Source: Pseudomonadota bacterium
Lineage (GTDB): Bacteria > Pseudomonadota > Alphaproteobacteria > Acetobacterales > Acetobacteraceae
Assembly (NCBI GenBank): GCA_021849425.1
Contig: JAJZSY010000001.1
Coordinates: 124,001 to 188,000, forward strand
Direction: 5' to 3'
Length of the DNA: 64,000 bases
The position numbers were made by a program, and so were the translations under genes. Each line of letters starts with the position of its first letter. Positions within the stretch are counted from its first letter, which is position 1. Positions 8,327 through 17,349 of the stretch are shown piece by piece. The notes beneath the pieces are model-generated. The model ran no database searches. It had not been told where the DNA came from and was given only the letters and a program-made list of their open reading frames with translations.

Positions 8327-8761
8327 TCAGCCTTCCGGCGTCCAGGATTCGTAGTCGCCCGTGGTGACCCGCCGCGCGCCGCCGCGATAGTCGTGCCCGC
8401 GCGGCCGATAGGCGCCGGCGGTGCCCGTCTGGTTGGGCTGGTGCGGCTTCTGCCAGGGGCGGCGGGCGGTTTCGGAGAGCGGCTCGTCGGTCAGGAAATG
8501 CAGCCATGAATGCCATTCCGCCGGCACCATCGAGGCTTCGCGCGCGCCGCCGGCATAGATCACCCAGCGGCGCTTGCGCCCGTCGGGGCGGGTTGGCGTG
8601 CGTTCCTCGAAATACCGGTTGCCGAAACTGTCCTGCCCGACCAGCGCGCCGTGGCGCAGCGTGTGCAGTGTCAGGCCGGGATTGGCCAGCAGGCGCCGCA
8701 GGCCTCCGAGCGAGGCGAGGGTCGGCGCCGCCGCGCCCGCCATATCGCGGTTTTCATTCAT
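8327..8761 (-). CDS. NADH:ubiquinone oxidoreductase accessory subunit, NDUFA12 family
   Basis: A 144-residue homologue of mitochondrial complex I subunit NDUFA12 (B17.2), a supernumerary subunit also found in alphaproteobacterial complex I. Characteristic blocks are GALVGQDSFGNRYFEER, RRWVIYAGGAREASMVP, EWHSWLHFLTDEPL, WQKPHQPNQTGTAGAYRP and the C-terminal TGDYESWTPEG. Start at the ATG at 8761 (MNENRDM); an open frame continues upstream but without similarity. It is the first gene of a minus-strand operon with mlaD and DUF2155 and shares an intergenic region with the divergent NrdJ-like gene. Confidence 0.94.
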   Translation of the reverse strand: MNENRDMAGAAAPTLASLGGLRRLLANPGLTLHTLRHGALVGQDSFGNRYFEERTPTRPDGRKRRWVIYAGGAREASMVPAEWHSWLHFLTDEPLSETARRPWQKPHQPNQTGTAGAYRPRGHDYRGGARRVTTGDYESWTPEG

Positions 8762-8826
8762 GCCCTGCGCTATACAACAGACCGCGGGTGCGGTCCATCC
8801 GCCGGGCGGGAGTCGAGGCGCGCGCG

Positions 8827-8868
8827 TTATCCACAAGATTTTGTGCGACCGCCCGGCGATATCCACAA
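8827..8868 (+). promoter_or_regulatory. Paired NrdR-box/DnaA-box-like sites upstream of the NrdJ-like gene
   Basis: TTATCCACA at 8827-8835 is an exact consensus DnaA box (TTATNCACA), and ATATCCACA at 8859-8867 differs by one base. The first overlaps the inverted repeat CACAAGATTTTGTG (8832-8845), which resembles an NrdR box. The second site (CACAACAT from 8864) is placed 32 bases on, about three helical turns, which is how NrdR boxes are usually paired. The sites lie 54-95 bases before the NrdJ-like start. Resemblance is seen in sequence; binding by NrdR or DnaA is inference. Confidence 0.5.
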
Positions 8869-8921
8869 CATAAGGACAGGCCGCGCTGGAAACCGGCGCG
8901 GGAACGGCGTAGGGTTCCCGC

Positions 8922-10442
8922 ATGATCAAGGATCGCTCCGGCAAGCGCCGCCCTCCACAGCACAGCGCCTGGCGCGGCATTCGGTTGCAGCGGGTGATGG
9001 CCGGCGCCGACCCGGACGCGGCGCCCGAGCCCGCGATCGTCCCGGCGAGCTGGCCGGCGCAGGCGGCGGCGGGGCTGGTGGCGCTGCGGGCGGCGCCGGG
9101 GCTGATCGGCGCCGACGAGGCGGCGGCGGCCTGGATCGCGCCGATCGTGGCGGTGGCGGACCCTGGCCGTGGCGCGGATCTCGGCGCGATGCTGCATGGG
9201 ATGGTGGCCTCGGGCCGCGCCGCACCCAGCCCGGGCATCTGGCGGGGACAGGCCGAGCCGGTGCCCGGTTTCGTGTTCAACCTGCCGCGGTTTCTCGACG
9301 AGGGCGACAGGTTCGATGCCGCCGGGTTCGGCGCGGCGGTGGAAGCCGCGGTGACGGCGCTGGCGCTGGCGCGGCCGGCGGCGCAGCGACTGGCGCTCGG
9401 GATGGCCGATCTCGCGCTGCTGCTGGCCCGGCTCGATATCGATTACGCGAGCGCCGCGGCGCGGGACATCGCGGTGACGATCGGCGCGCTGCTCGCCGCC
9501 CATGCCGATATCGCCTCCGCCGGGTTGCTTGCGCGCGGCATCGCGCCGGGGGTGCCGATCGCGCCGGTGCCGGTGCCGGCGCGCTGCGCCCTGCCCGGCC
9601 TGCGCGACGCGCTGCGCGGGGCGCGCGAGCGCGCCCTGGCCTGCGGGGTGCGGCAGCATCGCAGCCTGACCGGGCTGCTGCCGCCGGGGCCGGTCGAGAT
9701 GCTGCTCGGGGTCGAGACGGTGGGGATCGCCGCCCCGCTCTCGGCGCTGGATTCGGAAGGCGGGCTCGCCCGCTGGGCGCGGGCCCGGCTCGCCGCCTCG
9801 GGCCGCAGCGCCGAAGCGGCGCTGGCCGCGACGATCGCCGGACATGATCCGTTCGGCGTGACCGATGCCGCCGGGATCGCGGCGATGCGCGAGGCCATCG
9901 CGCCGGTCTGCGCCATCCTGCCCGAGACGGCGAGCCCGCCGGCGCCGCGCGCCGCCTCCGCCGGGCGCGGCAAGCTGCCGGCGCGGCGGGGCGGCTACAC
10001 CCAGAAGGTTTCGGTGGGCGGGCACCGGCTGTTCCTGCGCACCGGCGAATATCCCGACGGGCGGCTGGGCGAGATCATGATTTCGCTGCCCAGGGATTCC
10101 GCGACGCTGCGCGGCATGGCCGAGGCCTTCGCCGGGGCGGTCAGCATCGGGTTGCAGCATGGCGTGCCGCTCGACGAGTTCGTCGACGAGTTCGCCTTCA
10201 CCCGCTTTGCGCCGGCCGGCGCGGTGGAGGGGGATGCGGCGATGAGCCAGGCGACCTCGCTGCTCGACTATGTGTTCCGGCACCTGGCCGCGACCTATTC
10301 GCAGCGGCCCGACCTCGCGGCACTCGACCTCGCCGAGGAGGGTGCCGGGGCCGAGACCGCCCCGCTGCTGCCGCTCGACCTGCCGGAGACCGGCACGGCG
10401 CGGCCGAAGCGCCAGCGCCCCGTTCTGAAACTCGTGAGCTGA
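8922..10442 (+). CDS. Reduced class II ribonucleotide reductase (NrdJ)-like protein with TSCPD domain
   Basis: A 506-residue protein whose C-terminal part (about residues 355-480) is clearly the TSCPD domain of vitamin B12-dependent ribonucleotide reductase: GGYTQKVSVGGHRLFLRTGE, LGEIMISLPRD, SIGLQHGVPLDEFVDEF, FTRFAPAG and SLLDYVFRHLA. Earlier stretches also look like thinned NrdJ segments: RLALGMADLALLLARL (~residue 155) and SLTGLLPPGPVEML (~250), where active enzymes have an APTGTIG-type motif. The protein is roughly half of normal NrdJ size, has only three cysteines and lacks the terminal Cys-rich redox tail, so reductase activity is unlikely. It could be a regulatory or structural paralogue. 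It sits 3 bases before a RidA gene, behind NrdR/DnaA-like boxes. Confidence 0.72.
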   Translation: MIKDRSGKRRPPQHSAWRGIRLQRVMAGADPDAAPEPAIVPASWPAQAAAGLVALRAAPGLIGADEAAAAWIAPIVAVADPGRGADLGAMLHGMVASGRAAPSPGIWRGQAEPVPGFVFNLPRFLDEGDRFDAAGFGAAVEAAVTALALARPAAQRLALGMADLALLLARLDIDYASAAARDIAVTIGALLAAHADIASAGLLARGIAPGVPIAPVPVPARCALPGLRDALRGARERALACGVRQHRSLTGLLPPGPVEMLLGVETVGIAAPLSALDSEGGLARWARARLAASGRSAEAALAATIAGHDPFGVTDAAGIAAMREAIAPVCAILPETASPPAPRAASAGRGKLPARRGGYTQKVSVGGHRLFLRTGEYPDGRLGEIMISLPRDSATLRGMAEAFAGAVSIGLQHGVPLDEFVDEFAFTRFAPAGAVEGDAAMSQATSLLDYVFRHLAATYSQRPDLAALDLAEEGAGAETAPLLPLDLPETGTARPKRQRPVLKLVS

Positions 10443-10445
10443 CCC

Positions 10446-12243
<1,798 letters not shown>

Positions 12244-12353
12244 CGCGCGGCATCGCCCGCGCCGGCGCGGTGCGGGCGGGGGACCGACAGGGATTTGACG
12301 GGTTGGGGGCGGTGACGCGCGGCGTTGCCGCCCTTTTCGCATCCGCCCTTGGA

Positions 12354-13124
12354 TCAGCCGGTATCGAGCCGGAGGTCGGGGCTGATCGGGCAGGCGCGGT
12401 TGCCGGGCGGCAGGATGAAGGGCGATTCCGGCAGGGGCGGCGCGAGGACGCGCGGGCGATGGCGGGGTGGGCGCGGGCGGGCTTGTCGCTTCCGGGCGGG
12501 GCGCGGGCCGGCTGGTCGGGGGCGGGCGGGGCGGCGCAGCATGGCGGGCGGCCTGATGCCGAGCAGGTGGCAGAGCGGGCGCAGGGCGCGGCCGGTGGCC
12601 GGGCGCGCGGCGACGAGGGCGACCATCGCCGGATCGTCGAGCAAATGGCAGAGCTGGGCGCGGATGGCGGCGGTCGCGGGCAGGGCGAGGATGAGCCAGG
12701 CGAAGCGGCGCGGCAGGGCGTCCGCTCCCGGTGACGTCGTCGCGGCGTAAGCCGCGCTCGCCGCAGGCTGGGCGTAAGCCGCGCTCGCCGCAGGCTGGGC
12801 GTAAGCCGCGCTCGCCGCAGGCTGGGCGTAAGCCGCGCTCGCCGCATACGCGGCGGGACTTCTGTTTGCCGCAGGCGCGGCGGGACTTCTGTTTGCCGCA
12901 GGCGCGGCGGGACTTCTGTTTGCCGCAGGCGCGGCGGGACGGGACGGTCTCGCCGGGGCGCGGGCGGCGGCGGCGAAGCGGGCGCCGAGGCGGGACAGGC
13001 GGCGGGCGATGCCGACGAGAAACGGCCCGGCGAGCCTGGCGGCAAGGCCGGTTGCGGCGACAAGCGCGGTCAGCCCGGCGAGGATGCGGGCCAGACGGCG
13101 GGCGATGTCGTCATTTTCACTCAT
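12354..13124 (-). CDS. Ala/Pro-rich repeat protein, unknown
   Basis: I do not recognise this 256-residue protein. It starts MSENDDIARRLARILAGL, with an Ala/Leu-rich amphipathic or membrane-associated segment to about residue 50. A repeat region follows: three AAPAANRSP units, then about three YAQPAASAA units. A second hydrophobic patch (FAWLILALPATAAIRAQLC) and a Pro/Arg-rich tail complete it. The protein repeats are written by 27-base tandem DNA repeats at 12745-12940. Codon use and frame are continuous through the repeats, which supports a real gene, but no domain is evident. Confidence 0.5.
   Translation of the reverse strand: MSENDDIARRLARILAGLTALVAATGLAARLAGPFLVGIARRLSRLGARFAAAARAPARPSRPAAPAANRSPAAPAANRSPAAPAANRSPAAYAASAAYAQPAASAAYAQPAASAAYAQPAASAAYAATTSPGADALPRRFAWLILALPATAAIRAQLCHLLDDPAMVALVAARPATGRALRPLCHLLGIRPPAMLRRPARPRPAGPRPARKRQARPRPPRHRPRVLAPPLPESPFILPPGNRACPISPDLRLDTG
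12745..12940. repeat. Two blocks of 27-bp tandem repeats
   Basis: Block A: about 3.8 copies of a 27-base unit beginning GCGTAAGCCGCGCTCGCCGC at 12745, 12772, 12799 and 12826. Block B: three full copies plus a fragment of a 27-base unit beginning GCGGCGGGACTTCTGTTTGC at 12850, 12877, 12904 and 12931. The copies are almost identical, and both periods are multiples of three, so the minus-strand frame stays open. Confidence 0.93.
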
Positions 13125-13423
13125 TGTGATGTTTGAACCACAAACATCCGGGGGTGGGCAAGGCGTTTCGCGCCGGTGGCGGGTGGCGGGTGACGGGTGG
13201 CGGGTGGCGGGTGGCGAGAGGGGCGTCATCGAAACGTCGCGTTCAAATAACTGGAAAAGTCTTTCGAAACTGGCGAGAGTGACGGCAATCAACGGTGCGG
13301 CTTCAGAACGTCATCCGCTCGGATGGCTCCATCTGATCGGGTGAAGATGCGCCATCGATCAATATCATGGAGCACAATGTCCGATCCGGATGGATCGGAG
13401 GGCGCTCACAGGGAGGGTGGACG
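13125..13423. other. Spacer with G-rich repeats and palindromic elements
   Basis: This 299-base spacer lies between the divergent Ala/Pro-rich and GXWXG genes. It holds a run of GGGTGGC-type heptamers at about 13178-13215 that could form a G-quadruplex on the plus strand. A short AT-richer stretch lies at 13225-13320. Two palindromic repeat pieces follow: TCCATCTGATCGG at 13328-13340 and TCCGATCCGGATGGATCGGA at 13380-13399. I find no gene. Confidence 0.5.
13380..13399. repeat. Palindromic intergenic element (CCGATCC/GGATCGG type)
   Basis: TCCGATCC and GGATCGGA arms enclose GGAT, preceded by GCACAATG. The same GCACAAT-RTCCGATCC string recurs near 14814-14829 and a fuller version lies at 42044-42087, so it is a dispersed element. 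Confidence 0.6.
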
Positions 13424-13972
13424 ATGACGCAGCTGACGGAGAGGGAGGCGGCGGCGGCGACCGCCGCCACGGCGACGGAGATGACCACGTCGGCAGCGGT
13501 GGCGCTGTTCGACCGGCTGGAACCGGCGCCGGCGGAGATGATGACCGGGCGCTGGCGGGGCGAGGGCATACGCACCGGGCACGCGATGGACGGGATGCTG
13601 GAGGCGACGCGCTGGCACGGGAAGAAGTTCGACGGGCCGGATGCGGTGCATCCGCTGGTGCATCGCGGCCTCGGCGGCGGGCTCTATTGCGTGAACCCGG
13701 CGCTGCTGGCGATTCGGGCGACGACGGCGATGCCGTTCCGCGACGCGATCCTGCGGGCGGTGTTTCCGCTGGCCGGGCCGTTGCTCGCGACACGGCGGCA
13801 CCGGGCGCGGCTGCGCAGCATTCTGTTCCGCGGCCGGCTGCACGCGGCGATGCTTTACGACGCGAAGCCGATCAACGACGTGTTCGCCCGGATCGACGAC
13901 GACCGGGTGATGGGGTGGATGGACTTCAAGGGCATGGAGCAGCCGTATTTCTTCAGGCTGATCCGGGAGTGA
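13424..13972 (+). CDS. GXWXG/DUF4334 domain protein
   Basis: A 182-residue protein with a GXWXG domain (MMTGRWRGEGIRTGHAMDG, containing GRWRG) near residue 40 and a DUF4334 C-terminal part (LRSILFRGRLHAAMLYDAKP, then INDVFARIDDDRVMGWMDFK and PYFFRLIRE). These two domains commonly occur together; no reaction is established, though a lipocalin-like ligand-binding fold has been suggested for such families. The ATG at 13424 has a GGAGG about 8 bases upstream. The gene is bracketed by palindromic repeats on both sides, as a small cassette would be. Confidence 0.85.
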   Translation: MTQLTEREAAAATAATATEMTTSAAVALFDRLEPAPAEMMTGRWRGEGIRTGHAMDGMLEATRWHGKKFDGPDAVHPLVHRGLGGGLYCVNPALLAIRATTAMPFRDAILRAVFPLAGPLLATRRHRARLRSILFRGRLHAAMLYDAKPINDVFARIDDDRVMGWMDFKGMEQPYFFRLIRE

Positions 13973-14004
13973 CCGGTAGAATCTAGAGCATCACATTGAG
14001 AAAC

Positions 14005-14053
14005 AGAGCATCTTTATCCGATCAGATGATTCCATCTGATCGGATGATGCTCT
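14005..14053. repeat. Palindromic element overlapping the end of the DUF1275 gene
   Basis: A perfect 13-bp inverted repeat, ATCCGATCAGATG (14016-14028) and CATCTGATCGGAT (14033-14045), is flanked by AGAGCATC (14005) and GATGCTCT (14046-14053), making a long hairpin. TCCATCTGATCGG also occurs at 13328. The DUF1275 stop (14022-14024) lies inside it, so the element supplies the last ~8 codons. It may also act as a terminator for both convergent genes. Confidence 0.75.
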
Positions 14054-14774
14054 GGCGCGGCTTGTCGCGGAAGCTTCTGGCGGTGACGAGGGCGAGGAGC
14101 ACGGCGGCGAGGGCCGGGATGGCGATGAGGGAGGGCAGGGTTTCGGCGAGCAGGCCGGAGAGGGCGGCGCCGCCGAGATAGATGCCGAGCATGCCGGACT
14201 GGCGCAGCACGACCGGGGTGAAGGGCGAGACATCCGCCCTGCCCTGCCGCAGCGAGCGGCGCAGCACGGCGCCGACCGCGCTCATCACCAAAGTGAGGGT
14301 GTTGGTGACGACGACGGTGTTGATGCCGGGGATGTTGATTTCCCGCGCCGCGATGCTTTGCAGGCCCATGGCGAAGGCGCCGGCGAGGATCATGACATAG
14401 AGCAGCGGGCCATAGACCGGGTGGCGGGTGATGGCCCAGAGGACCAGCACCAAAGCGAGGCAGGTGGCCTCGGCGCCGATCAGCAGGCAGAGGCGGCGGG
14501 CGCGGTTGTGGCGGGCGGCGGCCTCGTTGGCGATGGTGCCGGCGATGCTGCCGCAGCAGAAGCCGAACAGGGCGGCGAGCGAGCGCTGGGCGGCGAGGAT
14601 GTGCCCCTGGCCGAGGGCGAGGCCGAGCAGGGCGGTGTTGCCGGTCATCGCCGAGGTGAAGACGTCATGGAATTTCAGGAAGGCGAAGATGTCCGCGCTG
14701 CCCGAGACGAAGGCGAGGGCGGCGAGGGTGAGATCGGCCGCGGTGAGGAAGGTGGCGTTGGCGTGGTCCATCAT
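14022..14774 (-). CDS. DUF1275 (YoaK-like) membrane protein
   Basis: A 250-residue integral membrane protein of the DUF1275/YoaK family. About six hydrophobic segments are visible: LTLAALAFVSGSADIFAFL near residue 15, then regions around 55-80, 95-130, 130-150 and 185-235. The family mark, HDVFTSAMTGNTALLGLALG, follows the first helix. Function is unknown; a transporter or sensor role has been proposed for relatives. Start MMDHANAT at 14774 has an AGGA 5 bases upstream. The last residues (IIRSDGII) are encoded by the palindromic repeat, which suggests the original C-terminus was replaced when the element inserted. Confidence 0.88.
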   Translation of the reverse strand: MMDHANATFLTAADLTLAALAFVSGSADIFAFLKFHDVFTSAMTGNTALLGLALGQGHILAAQRSLAALFGFCCGSIAGTIANEAAARHNRARRLCLLIGAEATCLALVLVLWAITRHPVYGPLLYVMILAGAFAMGLQSIAAREINIPGINTVVVTNTLTLVMSAVGAVLRRSLRQGRADVSPFTPVVLRQSGMLGIYLGGAALSGLLAETLPSLIAIPALAAVLLALVTARSFRDKPRQSIIRSDGII

Positions 14775-14810
14775 CGTGTCCTGTCGGGGTGGGGCCGGGC
14801 ATCGGAAGGC

Positions 14811-14842
14811 CGCGCACAATATCCGATCCGGCGGGATCGGGA
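14811..14842. repeat. Palindromic element, CCGATCC/GGATCGG type
   Basis: GCACAATATCCGATCC followed by GGCGGGATCGGGA matches the element at 13371-13399 apart from a few bases. It lies in the upstream region of the DUF1275 gene. Confidence 0.5.
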
Positions 14843-14891
14843 AGGGCGCCGGGCCGGCCTCGGGGTGGACGCGGGCGATGGGGTGGCCGGT

Positions 14892-14954
14892 CAGGCCCAA
14901 GGAGAAAAGAGCGAGGCCCTTAGGCCCAAGGAGAAAAAGGGCGAGGCCCTTAGG
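14892..14954. repeat. 29-30 bp tandem duplication at the phoB stop
   Basis: AGGCCCAAGGAGAAAA...GCGAGGCCCT occurs twice in tandem, starting at 14893 and 14922, with AGGCC again at 14952. The phoB stop codon (14950-14952) lies at the edge of the second copy. It looks like a replication-slippage product. Confidence 0.8.
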
Positions 14955-15660
14955 CCTCGACCGGATCGAGATCGAGCGCGTAGCCGGCGGCGCGGACGGT
15001 GCGGACGAGATCGATGTCGGTCTCGGTGTTGATGGATTTGCGCAGGCGGCGGATATGGACGTCGACCGTGCGGGGCTCGACATGGATGTCCCGCCCCCAG
15101 ACGGCGTTCAGCACGTCCTCGCGCGAGAAGACGCGGCGGGGGTGGCGCATGAAGAATTCGAGCAGGCGGAATTCGGTGGGGCCGAGATGCAGCAGGCGGC
15201 CGCCGCGGGTGACGCGGTGGGTCGCGGGGTCCAGCTCGAGATCGTGGAAGACCAGCGGGGACTTGGCCGGGACGGTGCCGCTGCGGCGCAGCAGGGCGCG
15301 GATGCGGGCGATCAGCGCCTCGGGCGAGAAGGGCTTGGTGATGTAGTCGTCCGCTCCGGTTTCGAGGCCGCGGACGGTGTCCTGATCCTCGGCGCGGGCG
15401 GTGATCATGATCACCGGCAGATGGCGGGTGGAGGGCTTGCGGCGGAGCTGGCGGCAGACCTCGATGCCGGACATGGTGGGCAGCATCCAGTCGAGCAGGA
15501 CGATGTCGGGCATCGCCTCGTTGATGCGGGCGAGCGCCTCGCCGCCATCGCCGGCCTCATCGACCCGGAAGCCGGATTTTTCGAGATTGTAGCGCAGCAG
15601 GGTGACCAGCGGGGCCTCGTCCTCGACCACCAGTACATACGGCTTCGCCGTCTCGCTCAT
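14950..15660 (-). CDS. phoB: Phosphate regulon response regulator PhoB
   Basis: A 236-residue OmpR/PhoB-class regulator. The receiver domain (~1-120) has VVEDEAPLVTLL, the phosphoacceptor in DIVLLDWMLPTMSG (Asp ~56) and the TKPFSPEALIARI lysine segment; the winged helix (~135-230) contains LGPTEFRLLEFFMRHPRRVF and TVDVHIRRLRKSI. It binds Pho boxes under phosphate starvation. It is the last gene of pstB-phoU-phoB, 14 bases after phoU; no phoR kinase is present here, so the partner must be elsewhere. A Pho box precedes the operon at 17313-17341, implying autoactivation. Confidence 0.96.
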   Translation of the reverse strand: MSETAKPYVLVVEDEAPLVTLLRYNLEKSGFRVDEAGDGGEALARINEAMPDIVLLDWMLPTMSGIEVCRQLRRKPSTRHLPVIMITARAEDQDTVRGLETGADDYITKPFSPEALIARIRALLRRSGTVPAKSPLVFHDLELDPATHRVTRGGRLLHLGPTEFRLLEFFMRHPRRVFSREDVLNAVWGRDIHVEPRTVDVHIRRLRKSINTETDIDLVRTVRAAGYALDLDPVEA

Positions 15661-15674
15661 TTCGCTGTCTCTCC

Positions 15675-16394
15675 TCAGGGGGCGGCGCCAGGCGCGGGGC
15701 TCGCCGACAGATCGCCCTTGGGCCGGGCATCGGGCAGGGTCTGGCCGGTGGCGGCGTAATAGGTCAGCTCGGCGATGTTGGTCGCGTGGTCGCCGATGCG
15801 CTCGAGATTCTTGGCGATGAAGAGAAGATGCGTGCAGGCGGTGATGTTGCGCGGATCTTCCATCATGTAGGTGATCAGCTCGCGGAAGATGGTGGTGTAG
15901 AGATCGTCGATCATCTGGTCGGCGCGCCAGACCGAGATCGCCTTCACCGGATCGGCCTCGCTGATCGCATCGATCGTGGATTTGAGGCTTTCCTGCACGA
16001 GGCGGGACATCTGCGAGAGGCTGGCGAGCGGCCAGGTGGTGCCGGACTGGTTGAGCACGAGGGTGCGCTTGGCGACATTCGCCGCGTAGTCGCCGATGCG
16101 CTCGATGTCGGTCGTGACCTTCAGCGCGGCGACGACCTGGCGGAGATCGTCGGCGACGGGCTGGCGGAGGGCGAGGACGCGGACGGCGAACTGCTCGATC
16201 GCGCGTTCATCGGCATCGACCTTCGCGTCCATCTCGACGACGCTTGCGGCGATCGCGCTGTCATGGGTGAGAAGGGCGGTGACGGCGTCGGCCAGCTCGG
16301 TTTCGACGAGGCCGCCCATCGCGGCGATCATGTCGCGCAGGCGGGCGAGGTCGGCCTCGAAACTGCTCAGGATGTGCTTGCTGTCTTCGGGCAT
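15675..16394 (-). CDS. phoU: Phosphate signalling protein PhoU
   Basis: A 239-residue PhoU, made of two similar three-helix repeats. The metal-binding signatures are present in both: VTTDIERIGDYAANVAKRT in the first half and IAKNLERIGDHATNIAELTY in the second. PhoU links the Pst transporter to the PhoR kinase and damps the Pho response when phosphate is plentiful. The ATG at 16394 has GAGGAGG 6 bases upstream, and the gene begins 10 bases after the pstB stop, so the two are co-transcribed. A short Ala/Pro tail ends the protein. Confidence 0.96.
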   Translation of the reverse strand: MPEDSKHILSSFEADLARLRDMIAAMGGLVETELADAVTALLTHDSAIAASVVEMDAKVDADERAIEQFAVRVLALRQPVADDLRQVVAALKVTTDIERIGDYAANVAKRTLVLNQSGTTWPLASLSQMSRLVQESLKSTIDAISEADPVKAISVWRADQMIDDLYTTIFRELITYMMEDPRNITACTHLLFIAKNLERIGDHATNIAELTYYAATGQTLPDARPKGDLSASPAPGAAP

Positions 16395-16404
16395 CGAGAC
16401 CTCC

Positions 16405-17208
16405 TCAGCCGAACCGGCCGGTGATGTATTCCTGCGTGCGCTTCTCGCGCGGGGCGGTGAACATCTGCGTCGCGTCGGCGACCTCGACCAGCTCGCCGAG
16501 ATAGAAGAAGGCGACGCGATCCGCACAGCGGCCGGCCTGCTGCATGTTGTGGGTGACGATGACGATGGTGAAATCCTGCTTCAGCTCGGCGATCAGCTCC
16601 TCGATCCGCAGCGTCGAGATCGGGTCGAGCGCGGAGGTGGGTTCGTCGAGCAGGAGGACCTGCGGGCGGACGGCGATGCTGCGGGCGATGCACAGGCGCT
16701 GCTGCTGGCCGCCGGAGAGCGCGCTGGCGGAGGCGTGCAGCTTGTCCTTCACCTCGCTCCACAGCGCCGCCTTGTGCAGGGCGGATTCGACCCGCTCGTC
16801 CATCGCGGCGCGGGAGAGGCGCTCGTGCAGGCGCACGCCGAAGGCGATGTTCTCGTAGATCGATTTCGGGAAGGGCGTGGGTTTCTGGAACACCATGCCG
16901 ACGCGGCGGCGCAGGCGGTTGATGTCGGTGCCGGGGGCGAGGATGTTCTCGCCGTCGAGGATCACCTCGCCCTCGGCGCGCTGGCCGGGATAGAGGTCGT
17001 ACATCCGGTTGATGACGCGCAGCAGGGTGGATTTGCCGCAGCCGGAGGGGCCGATCATCGCCATCGTCTGGCGGTCGGGGAAGTCGATCGAGACCGATTT
17101 GAGGGCGCGAGTCGCGCCGTAGAAGAAATCGAGGTTGCGGATGGACACGCGCGGCTCGGCCAGCGCCGCCGCCGGCTCGGATTTCACGTTTGCGGTTGCG
17201 TCGGGCAT
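16405..17208 (-). CDS. pstB: Phosphate ABC transporter ATP-binding protein PstB
   Basis: A 267-residue PstB, the ATPase of the high-affinity phosphate importer. Walker A is [14 protein letters not shown] (~residue 55), the signature is [16 protein letters not shown], and Walker B is [16 protein letters not shown]. The PstB-specific [19 protein letters not shown] is also present. The ATG at 17208 (MPDATAN) is used; an upstream in-frame ATG at 17325 would run through the promoter region. Unusually, pstS, pstC and pstA are not next to it: the upstream neighbour is a peroxiredoxin gene. The membrane and binding subunits must be encoded elsewhere or earlier genes were lost. Confidence 0.96.
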   Translation of the reverse strand: MPDATANVKSEPAAALAEPRVSIRNLDFFYGATRALKSVSIDFPDRQTMAMIGPSGCGKSTLLRVINRMYDLYPGQRAEGEVILDGENILAPGTDINRLRRRVGMVFQKPTPFPKSIYENIAFGVRLHERLSRAAMDERVESALHKAALWSEVKDKLHASASALSGGQQQRLCIARSIAVRPQVLLLDEPTSALDPISTLRIEELIAELKQDFTIVIVTHNMQQAGRCADRVAFFYLGELVEVADATQMFTAPREKRTQEYITGRFG

Positions 17209-17312
17209 CTCGAAATGACCTGTTCCTGAAAACGGCGCCCGCGGCCCTTGCAGGCCGCGGGACGTTCCGGCGAAATCACCGTTTCGCGATAGCGGACTAT
17301 CATGCAACCATT

Positions 17313-17341
17313 GTGACAGCCGCATGAAGCTTTCATGACAG
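17313..17341 (-). promoter_or_regulatory. Pho box upstream of pstB-phoU-phoB
   Basis: Read on the minus strand: CTGTCAT, GAAA, GCTTCAT, GCGG, CTGTCAC. That is three 7-base half sites at 11-base spacing, matching the CTGTCAT direct-repeat design of PhoB sites. A GATAGT-like -10 lies about 15 bases downstream, and pstB starts about 105 bases downstream. Spacing and match are seen directly; PhoB binding is inferred. Confidence 0.82.
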
Positions 17342-17349
17342 TGGCGGGA

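Noticed and set aside
8827-8868. Chromosomal replication origin
   Set aside because: Only two DnaA-like boxes are present, with no AT-rich unwinding element and no origin-associated genes; a promoter role is more likely.
12745-12940. CRISPR-like spaced repeats
   Set aside because: The repeats are contiguous with no unique spacers and lie in a protein-coding frame, so they are minisatellites.
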